Of a DNA stretch of 5,995 nt, positions 1 to 5,756 are shown in pieces. The notes beneath the pieces were generated by a model. It worked only from the letters and a program-made list of their open reading frames with translations. It did no database searches and had not been told where the DNA came from. A program made the position numbers and the translations under genes. Within the stretch, counting starts at the first letter, position 1; every line of letters starts with the position of its first letter. This stretch comes from Candidatus Eiseniibacteriota bacterium (lineage in GTDB: Bacteria > Eisenbacteria > RBG-16-71-46 > CAIMUX01), in contig JAGQHR010000231.1 of assembly GCA_020431745.1 (NCBI GenBank), positions 1 to 5,995 on the forward strand. The letters run 5' to 3'.

Positions 1-1527
1 GGCGCTGAAGACGTACGCGCCGTTGGTGCGGCGGTGCATCAATACGTGGTGGGTCGCGGTGCCGGGCGCATAGGTGGAGCCGTAGTCCTGGAGCAGCGGG
101 ACTCCGTTTACGGTCGTGGTCGAGAAGTGGACGATTCCGGCGGGACGGAATCCGTTGTCGAGATCTTCGTCCCACTCGAATCCCAACGTGCCGGCCCCGA
201 AGGTCGCGACCTCTCCCGGGGCCAGCAGTGCCACCGAGGTGTTCCGCCATAGCCGCATCTTTCCGTCCGGTTCGGGGACTTCCAGAGCATCGTTGCGGAT
301 GCCGTTCACCATGAAGATCGTCCCCAACAGCTCGTTCTCCGGACGCCCACCATCGGCCGGCGGACTGAACCGCGGATCCCGCCAGGTCCCGGTCCAGACG
401 TTCGGGAGCGGATCGATCTTCGCGTTCGCGTGCGTTTCCTTGTAACAGACGAGCGTGCGATACGGCGTCGACGAGCCGTCGATGCTCGGTTCCCAACGTG
501 TCTTCCAGAAGATTTCATTCCCACTGAAGAACGCCAGATGGACGCCGGCATCGCGCGCCGCTTCGACGTTCGCCCGCTGCCCTCCCGACCAGTACTCGTC
601 GTGGCCCACGGATACGAAGACCCGATGCTCGAGGATCTCGTCGCCGCGACGATCGGAGTCGATGCAGGTGGTGTACGAGACGTCGTATCCGTTCGCTTCC
701 AGCCATCGCACCATCGGATACTGCGCACCGAAGAACCACGAGACGATGGCACCCTGCGGGAAATCGCAGCACCGGGTCGTGAACGGGCGGTTGTAGCTCA
801 CCTTGTAGGCGCGGCCGTCGGGGGAGCCGAAGTACAGACTGTTGCCCCCGTATGTGTTGTAGGCCTGCCAGGTGGCGTCGTTGGTCTGGAGGAGCAGGTC
901 CGAGCCACCGTCGTCGTCCCGGACTACGAAGATGACGTGACTGGCCCGCCCGTCCTCAGGGTCCTCCCGCACGAGCCTTGCGACATAGACGCCGGAGACC
1001 GCGTCGGCGGGGACGTTCCAGGACGCGGAGACGGACCAGTTGCCGCAGTCGACGAGCCCCGTGGTGGGATCCGTGACGGGATCGGGTTGGGTTTGGGGAA
1101 GCGGGACGGATGGTTGCAGCGTCGTGATCAGCCGGGCGCCGAGACCGCCGTAGTAGCCGAGTCGATAGATGTCCAGCCGATAGTCCGTGGCATCGGTATC
1201 GACCTTGAAAGAGATCATCCCACCCTGGTCGACGCTGATGTCATCGGCGAATCCCTGGATGCTGGGATCGCCCGCTCCTGCGATGTCCCACTCCGATGGC
1301 GGATTCCCCGGGAGCGCGTTCTCCTCCGCGATCGGGTTCTGTGCGTCCGCGGACGTAGCCAGAGACAAACAAACGACGATCGCTGCCAGGAGGGCCCCGA
1401 CGTCGCGGAGGGACCTCGCAACGAACTTCGAACCGGATCGGAGTCGACCCTGAGCGAGGATCCGATTCGCCTGCAACGAGTGAGAGAAGGGGTGATTCTC
1501 GAGTTGGGGCAATCCCGTCGTGATCAT
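1..1527 (-). CDS. Exported N,N-dimethylformamidase beta-subunit-like protein (3' end outside window)
   Basis: This frame is open from the ATG at 1527 down to position 1, giving 509 residues with no stop, so the C-terminus lies outside the window. Residues 1-62 look like a Sec signal peptide with a long basic n-region (hydrophobic core GALLAAIVVCLSLAT, probable cleavage ADA|Q at 62/63). A beta-rich domain follows (about 85-205, with DIYRLGYYGG and SGVYVARLV), then the catalytic-type region: NDATWQAYNTYGG (216-228), FFGAEYPMVRWLEANGYDV (265-283), SVGHDEYWS (306-314), FFSGNEIFWKTRWEP (333-347), LGFEWDEDLDNGFRPAG (448-464) and THHVLMHRRTNGAYVF (492-507). I recognise this motif order from the dimethylformamidase beta-like family. 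The characterised Paracoccus enzyme hydrolyses dimethylformamide using a mononuclear iron held by two Tyr and one Glu. By unaligned motif matching, E311 of HDE with Y223 and Y270 are candidate ligands. The substrate here is unknown, and many family members are annotated only by domain. The start is supported by GGGAG 9 nt upstream; no better ATG or GTG precedes the signal core. Confidence 0.88.
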   Translation of the reverse strand, partial: MITTGLPQLENHPFSHSLQANRILAQGRLRSGSKFVARSLRDVGALLAAIVVCLSLATSADAQNPIAEENALPGNPPSEWDIAGAGDPSIQGFADDISVDQGGMISFKVDTDATDYRLDIYRLGYYGGLGARLITTLQPSVPLPQTQPDPVTDPTTGLVDCGNWSVSASWNVPADAVSGVYVARLVREDPEDGRASHVIFVVRDDDGGSDLLLQTNDATWQAYNTYGGNSLYFGSPDGRAYKVSYNRPFTTRCCDFPQGAIVSWFFGAQYPMVRWLEANGYDVSYTTCIDSDRRGDEILEHRVFVSVGHDEYWSGGQRANVEAARDAGVHLAFFSGNEIFWKTRWEPSIDGSSTPYRTLVCYKETHANAKIDPLPNVWTGTWRDPRFSPPADGGRPENELLGTIFMVNGIRNDALEVPEPDGKMRLWRNTSVALLAPGEVATFGAGTLGFEWDEDLDNGFRPAGIVHFSTTTVNGVPLLQDYGSTYAPGTATHHVLMHRRTNGAYVFSA

Positions 1528-1536
1528 GGATGCGAT

Positions 1537-1541
1537 CTCCC
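1537..1541 (-). promoter_or_regulatory. Ribosome binding site for the dimethylformamidase-like gene
   Basis: On the minus strand GGGAG lies 9 nt before the ATG at 1527. It supports that start even though the resulting signal peptide is long (about 62 residues). The only internal alternative before the hydrophobic core is a TTG at 1476, which would shorten the n-region by 17 residues; I did not find a better site for it. Confidence 0.55.
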
Positions 1542-1663
1542 GGCCCCACCAGAATGGTCGCCCACCCTGTGGCGCGAAGGTCCCGAACACAAGAATGGCC
1601 GAGAGAAGGGATCCGCGCCGTCGAGTAGTCGCGAACAAGGTGCCAGAATCGGTGGCTCCCGTG

Positions 1664-1679
1664 CAACGTTTCTTCGTTG
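1664..1679. repeat. Short inverted repeat CAACG-tttctt-CGTTG (copy 1)
   Basis: Five perfectly paired bases (CAACG at 1664-1668, CGTTG at 1675-1679) flank a 6-nt loop. The core resembles a second element about 97 bp away at 1760-1776: AACGTT followed by CT(T) and CGTT. It may be one of two operator copies in the divergent promoter region. It is short enough that chance is a real alternative. Confidence 0.35.
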
Positions 1680-1759
1680 GGACAAATCTCGCGAGCGATC
1701 GAAGCGGGGCTGGTCAGAGGATGCCACTACTCCTGGCAACGCCGGGCCGCACACTCGGA

Positions 1760-1786
1760 CGAACGTTACTCGTTCGCATTTGAACG
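1760..1786. repeat. Overlapping inverted repeats CGAACG / CGTTCG / GAACG (copy 2)
   Basis: CGAACG (1760-1765) and CGTTCG (1771-1776) form a 6-bp inverted repeat with a 5-nt spacer. CGTTC (1771-1775) is also complementary to GAACG (1782-1786) across 6 nt. The middle arm can therefore pair with either side, giving two mutually exclusive small hairpins, or a double operator half-site if read as DNA. The first part matches the element at 1664-1679. No function is proven. Confidence 0.35.
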
Positions 1787-1907
1787 AACCGGAGTCACTG
1801 GCACCGACCGGCGTCGCGTAAGTGCAAGCGATATCAGCGCGCGCATCGGGCGGCATGCAGGTTGCTTTCTCCTCTTGCATCGCGGTTGCGACACCTGACG
1901 TCCATTC

Positions 1908-1914
1908 AAAGGAG
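1908..1914 (+). promoter_or_regulatory. Ribosome binding site for the GGxF-repeat protein
   Basis: AAAGGAG lies 7 nt before the ATG at 1922. It fixes this start over the in-frame TTG at 1862, which has no such site and would put 20 extra residues before a normal signal peptide. Confidence 0.85.
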
Positions 1915-1921
1915 ATCCCGG

Positions 1922-4672
1922 ATGACAAAGACCTTTCTTGCAGCATCGACCGCGCTGGGCGCGATTCTGATTGCCGGTGCTGCATTCGCTGATTCCACTC
2001 TTCGCTTGCAGGACTATCTCGACGAGAGAGGTCGCATCGACATCCAGGCGGCCATCGACGCCGGCGCGGAGGGCGACTTCGACCTCCAAGGCTACCAGGT
2101 CGGAGTCGACGACTCGGGCCAGCTGATCGCCACCGCTCTGTCCGGCGGTTGGGAAGACGCTGGATTCTCCGAACCGGCACCGATCCGGTATGAAGATGGA
2201 GGCACCCCTTGGGACCTCGATCACGTAACCGCCATCCTCGTCAAGTCCACGAAGGTCTACGTTGCCTATGTCGCAGATCTCGGCGGCATAGATGGCGCGC
2301 AGGTCTACTGCTGGGACGGCACCGACTGGGCGCCGGTCTCCAACGGGTTCTTCGGCAGGATCAATGACATGGCCTGGTACGGTGACCATCTCGTCATTGG
2401 CGGCACCTTTGAGCTCAACTACGACCCCTACTACCTCCTGTACTTCGACTCGGGATTCTGGTTTGCACTGGGCGGTGACACCAACGGGCCGGTACACGAC
2501 CTCGAGACGGTCGGGTCGGACTTGGTCGTCGGTGGCAGCTTCACGCAAGTGGCGACGACATCGGCCAACAACATCGCCAAGTGGAACGGAACCTCCTGGT
2601 CGGGCTATGGATCCGGCACCTCCGGCACCGTTGAAACGATCTGTAGCTTCAACGGCGATCTCTTCGTGGGAGGCCAGTTCTCCGCGGCCGGTGGGAGCAG
2701 CGCTCCTTCCATCGCCTACTGGGACGGATCCAACTGGAACTCCGTTGGCGGGACGGACGGAGAGGTGCGGGACTTCGAGCCTTTCGGCTCGCAGCTCGCG
2801 CTGGTGGGAACCTTCACGGAAGTCGGTTCGTCCTCGCTCGCTGCCAATGGAGTTGCGGCACTCTCATGGAGCGGCTCAGCCTACACCTGGGGCAATCTGG
2901 GCGGGTTCTCAGAAGATGATCGCCCGTTCGTGAAGTCTCTCTGCAGCTACACCTACAGCGGCCAGGAGTACCTCGTCGCCGCGGGGAGAGACTTCGGAGG
3001 AAGCATCACGGAAGGGGGGCGGCCCCGCTATTGGAACGGCACGAATTGGCAAAGCTTCGTCTATCCGCTGCGCAACGACCTACCTCTCAGGGGTACTCGT
3101 TGGGACGAATACGTGAATGTCGTCGTTGCCGACGGCAATCGGGTCTACATGGGCGGCGCGTTCACCACGATCGACCAGACGGTGCTCGCGAATCACATCG
3201 CCTATCTGGATGCCGGGACCTACGGCTCTCATGCGACACCTCTGGGGAAGGGCGCGGACGGCCCGATCCGAACGCTGCAACTCCATGGGACCACGCTTTA
3301 CGCCGGAGGTGATTTCTTCTCGTTCGGTGGGTACTCGCCGGGTATTGCCCGCCTCGGGAACTGGGGTTGGTCCACGGTCGGAGGTGGACTCCCCGAGGTC
3401 GACTGGGGGGACATGATCTTCAACAACACCGACCACGTGTCCGTGCGCGCGATGGCCACATGGCACAACCGACTCGTCGTCGGGGGATCCTTCTATGGCC
3501 TTGCGCACAACAACATCTTGGCCTGGAACTCCCTCGGCAATACGTGGGAGGGGATCGGATCGAGCTCGTACTGCCAGCCTGACGCGCTCCACGGAACCGT
3601 CGAAGCGCTGGCGTCGTACAACGGCCTCCTCTATATGGGAGGGAACTTCACCTTCGACTGCGATGTCACCGATGAGTACTCATCCAAGAACCTCGTTGCG
3701 CTGGTATACAGCGGAGACATCCACATCGTGGGTGAGCTTTCTCCGGAGGCCGATAGCACGGTCTACGCCCTGCAGACGTTCGACGGGGAGCTCTACGCGG
3801 GCGGCAAATTCACCACCATCGGCTCCGTCTCGGCGAACGGCATCGCCAAGTACGACGGTACGGATTGGTCGGCCCTAGGGGATGGAATCGAGCCGTCGGG
3901 TGGGAACGCGGTCTACGCGCTGGCCGTCGATCCGACAGGGGAGGAGCGGCTCTACATCGGCGGTCATTTCGACGAGGTAGACGGCGCGTCTGCCTACGGC
4001 ATGGCATCCTGGACCGGGTCCGCCTTCGAGACCCTGCCGTGGGGCGACGGCATCAGAAACTCAGACGGATCCGTGGGATACGTCTACTCATTCCGCGATT
4101 TCGACGATGAGCTCGTCATTGGCGGCTCATTCGCGACGGCGGGTGGCCCCTTCTCGTACCGTGCCAACATCTGTAGTGCCAAATACAACTCGTTCACCGG
4201 CTCGTTCACCTATAGCCAACTGGGATCCGGGACCGACGGACCCGTCTACGCCTTGGGCAAGGTCGGACTCAAGCTCCATGTCGGGGGTGACTTCGTCGGG
4301 GCCGGAGGAATGACGGGATCGCACTCGCACTACGCCACATGGTCGGAGCCGGCCTCGCGGGGCGTAGAGCCTGCGTCCGCCGGAGGCGTGGGAGCGCCGT
4401 CGCTGGAGCTCGCGGCCGGTCCGAACCCCGTACGGGACGCGACGACGTTGCGGTTCACGTTGGATCGAGATGAGGACGTTTCGCTGGAGATCTTCGACAT
4501 CGGAGGACGGCGCGTCGCGCAGCTGCTCGACGAGCGGATGCTCGCGGGGCCGCATTCCATCGAGTGGCGAGGCCCGGGAGAGACGAAGCTGGGAAGCGGA
4601 GTCTACTTCGCGAGAATCCGGGCCGGATCGGTGACGAACACGGCTCGGCTCGTCGTGCAGAGGGAGAACTGA
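1922..4672 (+). CDS. Secreted GGxF-repeat (probable beta-propeller) protein with FlgD-Ig/T9SS-type C-terminal domain
   Basis: The protein has 916 residues. Residues 1-23 are a clear signal peptide (MTKTF, a hydrophobic stretch, then AFA|D). Residues 24-104 form a unique N-terminal segment. From about 105 to 807 there are roughly 13 degenerate repeats anchored by an LYxGGxF-like strand, with the first G near residues 160, 204, 250, 295, 354, 411, 462, 521, 573, 627, 680, 734 and 788. Better copies continue as GIAKYDGTDWSALGDG followed by a VYAL strand. Such repeats resemble the Rax2/delta-60/kelch-like propellers of surface proteins. A linker (808-825) leads to residues 826-916, a FlgD-Ig/T9SS type A-like domain: GPNPVRDATTLRF, VSLEIFDIGGRRV, then GSGVYFARIRAG and a terminal RLVVQREN. 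In FCB bacteria this domain directs export and surface attachment by type IX secretion. No catalytic motif was seen; an adhesive or structural surface role is inferred. It is transcribed away from the dimethylformamidase-like gene. Confidence 0.92.
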   Translation: MTKTFLAASTALGAILIAGAAFADSTLRLQDYLDERGRIDIQAAIDAGAEGDFDLQGYQVGVDDSGQLIATALSGGWEDAGFSEPAPIRYEDGGTPWDLDHVTAILVKSTKVYVAYVADLGGIDGAQVYCWDGTDWAPVSNGFFGRINDMAWYGDHLVIGGTFELNYDPYYLLYFDSGFWFALGGDTNGPVHDLETVGSDLVVGGSFTQVATTSANNIAKWNGTSWSGYGSGTSGTVETICSFNGDLFVGGQFSAAGGSSAPSIAYWDGSNWNSVGGTDGEVRDFEPFGSQLALVGTFTEVGSSSLAANGVAALSWSGSAYTWGNLGGFSEDDRPFVKSLCSYTYSGQEYLVAAGRDFGGSITEGGRPRYWNGTNWQSFVYPLRNDLPLRGTRWDEYVNVVVADGNRVYMGGAFTTIDQTVLANHIAYLDAGTYGSHATPLGKGADGPIRTLQLHGTTLYAGGDFFSFGGYSPGIARLGNWGWSTVGGGLPEVDWGDMIFNNTDHVSVRAMATWHNRLVVGGSFYGLAHNNILAWNSLGNTWEGIGSSSYCQPDALHGTVEALASYNGLLYMGGNFTFDCDVTDEYSSKNLVALVYSGDIHIVGELSPEADSTVYALQTFDGELYAGGKFTTIGSVSANGIAKYDGTDWSALGDGIEPSGGNAVYALAVDPTGEERLYIGGHFDEVDGASAYGMASWTGSAFETLPWGDGIRNSDGSVGYVYSFRDFDDELVIGGSFATAGGPFSYRANICSAKYNSFTGSFTYSQLGSGTDGPVYALGKVGLKLHVGGDFVGAGGMTGSHSHYATWSEPASRGVEPASAGGVGAPSLELAAGPNPVRDATTLRFTLDRDEDVSLEIFDIGGRRVAQLLDERMLAGPHSIEWRGPGETKLGSGVYFARIRAGSVTNTARLVVQREN
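2234..4342 (+). repeat. Coding tandem repeats, about 13 GGxF units
   Basis: Within the 1922-4672 gene, residues about 105-807 repeat a unit of 44-59 residues. The consensus read by eye is: strand ending LYxGGxF(T), a short loop often containing GG, then (N/G)IAxWxGTxW, S/A-x-LGxG, and a GxVxALxxxxG strand. Units near residues 295 and 354 have lost the GG signature, and a degenerate unit (KVYVAYVADLGG..., VYCWDGTDW) precedes the first good one. The last six motifs are spaced evenly (52-54 residues apart), while the first four are shorter (44-46), which hints at two duplication histories. The units are diverged at protein level, so this is an old expansion. Confidence 0.8.
4397..4669 (+). other. 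FlgD-Ig/T9SS type A-like C-terminal domain (coding sub-region)
   Basis: This covers the last 91 residues (826-916) of the repeat protein. It starts LELAAGPNPVRDATTLRF, contains the IFDIGGRRV strand, and ends with GVYFARIRAG and RLVVQREN. Order and spacing match the Ig-like sorting or anchor domains found at the C-termini of secreted proteins in the FCB group and related candidate phyla. Whether this host has a functional type IX secretion system cannot be seen from the window. Confidence 0.82.
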
Positions 4673-4808
4673 TCGATCGGATGGTGGATCGGAGCTGGCT
4701 CGTCCAGCTCCGACCCACCGGGACCGATTCGTTCCGAAGACGCACCGCAGCGATCGGCCACCACAGATCGTTCCTCTCGACGAGCGCCGATGGCGCGTCG
4801 GCTCGCCC
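4673..4808. other. Convergent intergenic region (136 bp)
   Basis: The stop of the repeat protein (TGA, ending at 4672) and the stop of the lipoprotein gene (TAG, complement of 4809-4811) face each other across this gap. The main content is the hairpin at 4683-4719. No gene is supported here. Confidence 0.75.
4683..4719. terminator. Strong hairpin between convergent genes, possible bidirectional terminator
   Basis: GGTGGATCGGAGCTGG (4683-4698) pairs with CCAGCTCCGACCCACC (4704-4719) around a 5-nt loop, CTCGT. There are 15 base pairs with a single A/C mismatch (4688 against 4714). It starts 11 nt after the stop at 4672 and is placed to serve both convergent genes. No T-run follows on either strand, so it is not a textbook intrinsic terminator. 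It may instead act with Rho or protect the 3' ends of the transcripts. Confidence 0.6.
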
Positions 4809-5525
4809 CTATTCGACGGCCAGGTGGAAGGTCACGTCGCTAGTGCCAAAGACCTCCCCGAAGTCAGCAAAGATGTGCAGGGTGTGGTCACCAGCGGAGA
4901 GCGGGGCGAGCATGACGTAGTAGCCCTCGGCGGCCGCGGGGAAATAGGAGCCAGGCTCGAGACCCAGGACGTTGTTCTCTGGCAATTCGAGCCTGAACAG
5001 GCCCGAACGCACGCGATAGCCCTCCACCCCGGCAATCGCTCCGTCAACAGAGAAAGAGACCTCCACGATGCCGTCAACGAGAGCCGAGATCAAGGCGTAG
5101 AGCTCGTCGATGTCCTCGGGGTCACCAAGGGCCGGTGAGCCTAGAATGGCGGCAATGTCGATGAAGAGCATCTTTCCCGCGGGAATCGTGGCGTAACGTA
5201 CGTCGACCTGACCGCCGCCGAAGTTCGGCGCAAGAAACCAGACCTGTCCCGACTGGTTGAGTGCGACGAAGCGACCGTCGGGATCCAGCCCTGGGTTTTC
5301 GTCGATGGGTATCGAGAAGAGCCACTGCCACCAGATTTCGGACCATTCGGAGTAGCTCAGTCCGTGTGGACGTGCCTGCGGTGGAATGATACCCGGGTTT
5401 TGGGTGACGGCCTGCTCGCGGACAACGTCGGCAGGTGCGGCGGGTGCGCTCGTCTGGGTGTCCGAACAGCCGAAGGTGACTGTCATCAACGAGGCGAGAG
5501 CGAGGACGAAGCTCAAGCGCTTCAT
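4809..5525 (-). CDS. Probable lipoprotein of an uncharacterised conserved family (WWQW motif)
   Basis: The protein has 238 residues. The N-terminus MKRLSFVLALASLMTVTFGC is a short basic, then hydrophobic, signal ending in Cys20, consistent with a lipoprotein. The lipobox TFGC is atypical at -3 and -2. Ser at +2 favours the outer membrane by the usual Asp rule. A low-complexity linker (about 21-45, Ala/Pro/Thr-rich) precedes a domain with YSEWSEIWWQWLFSIP (58-73), NPGLDPDG (77-84), QSGQVWFLAPNFGG (91-104), IPAGKMLFIDI (114-124) and LSAGDHTLHIFADFG (209-223). I recall this motif set from hypothetical proteins of varied bacteria, but know no assigned function. Alternating hydrophobic strands suggest an all-beta fold after a Trp-rich helix. 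The start is fixed by GGAGG 7 nt upstream. The gene faces the repeat protein, so the two are not in an operon. Confidence 0.88.
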   Translation of the reverse strand: MKRLSFVLALASLMTVTFGCSDTQTSAPAAPADVVREQAVTQNPGIIPPQARPHGLSYSEWSEIWWQWLFSIPIDENPGLDPDGRFVALNQSGQVWFLAPNFGGGQVDVRYATIPAGKMLFIDIAAILGSPALGDPEDIDELYALISALVDGIVEVSFSVDGAIAGVEGYRVRSGLFRLELPENNVLGLEPGSYFPAAAEGYYVMLAPLSAGDHTLHIFADFGEVFGTSDVTFHLAVE

Positions 5526-5532
5526 GGTGTTT

Positions 5533-5537
5533 CCTCC
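5533..5537 (-). promoter_or_regulatory. Ribosome binding site for the lipoprotein gene
   Basis: On the minus strand GGAGG (within GGAGGAAA) lies 7 nt before the ATG at 5525. This is a near-ideal Shine-Dalgarno and the strongest in the window. A 6-bp inverted repeat, TCGAGT (5541-5546) with ACTCGA (5563-5568), lies just upstream in the leader and could fold close to this site. Confidence 0.85.
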
Positions 5538-5603
5538 GGTTCGAGTTCGAATCGGAATCCCGACTCGAGGCGAACATCAGTTGGAGGTCGGCCCCAACTG
5601 GGC

Positions 5604-5630
5604 AAAGTAGCACAATGCCCTTGCGAACAA
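5604..5630 (-). promoter_or_regulatory. Candidate promoter of the lipoprotein gene
   Basis: Read on the minus strand, TTGTTC (5630-5625) is followed after 15 nt by TACTTT (5609-5604), with TGC directly before it as in an extended -10 (TGnTAnnnT). This would give a leader of roughly 70 nt. The spacer is short and the -10 matches the consensus at only three positions, so this is a suggestion only. Confidence 0.28.
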
Positions 5631-5631
5631 T

Positions 5632-5651
5632 CCTGCGGGTTTCCCGGCAGG
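5632..5651. repeat. Stem-loop CCTGCGGG-ttt-CCCgGCAGG
   Basis: Eight base pairs with a single bulged G (5646) and a 3-nt loop lie just upstream of the candidate lipoprotein promoter. There is no T-run. It could be a weak terminator insulating that promoter from upstream transcription on the minus strand, but this is unproven. Confidence 0.35.
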
Positions 5652-5736
5652 CTCTGGTGCCGGACTCGGTCTGGAGCTATGGAGTGATGAGCTTTGCCGG
5701 AAAGTTGCTATTGGGGCGTGTCGCAGGATCGGGCGC

Positions 5737-5756
5737 CTCGGCGAATCTGCGCCGAG
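5737..5756. repeat. Stem-loop CTCGGCG-aatctg-CGCCGAG
   Basis: Seven perfect GC-rich pairs (5737-5743 with 5750-5756) enclose a 6-nt loop in non-coding sequence. No T-run follows on either strand. It could be the remains of a terminator for a gene to the right on the minus strand, or a structural element of no function. Confidence 0.4.

Larger units (their letters stand above)
1528..1921. other. Divergent intergenic region (394 bp) without a supported gene
   Basis: This stretch separates the starts of two divergently transcribed genes, so it must contain both promoters. Frames open here on both strands are Arg/Ser/Pro-rich shadows of the neighbouring genes and were not accepted. I found no -35/-10 pair convincing enough to call for either gene. 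The notable content is two similar short inverted repeats, AACGTTTCTTCGTT at 1665-1678 and AACGTTACTCGTT at 1762-1774, annotated separately. No tRNA or riboswitch was recognised. Confidence 0.6.

Noticed and set aside
430..1821. A 463-codon open frame on the plus strand
   Set aside because: It is antisense to the dimethylformamidase-like gene, has a GTG start with no clear ribosome site, and gives an Arg/Val/Gly/Asp-rich product without recognisable motifs. The minus-strand frame shows clear family motifs, so this is a GC-driven shadow.
1862..1921. An upstream TTG start extending the repeat protein by 20 residues
   Set aside because: The ATG at 1922 has AAAGGAG at ideal spacing and begins a normal signal peptide; the extension would bury that signal.
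1524..2548. Long minus-strand open frames of 218 and 260 codons over the start of the repeat-protein gene
   Set aside because: They overlap the signal peptide and repeats of the 1922 gene on the opposite strand and show no motifs; they are composition shadows.
2234..4342. A DNA-level tandem repeat or CRISPR-like array within the large gene
   Set aside because: The periodicity exists at protein level only; units vary from 44 to 59 residues and are diverged at nucleotide level, with no identical repeats or spacers.
4683..4719. A classical Rho-independent terminator
   Set aside because: The stem is strong, but no run of T follows it on either strand, so only a tentative terminator call is made.
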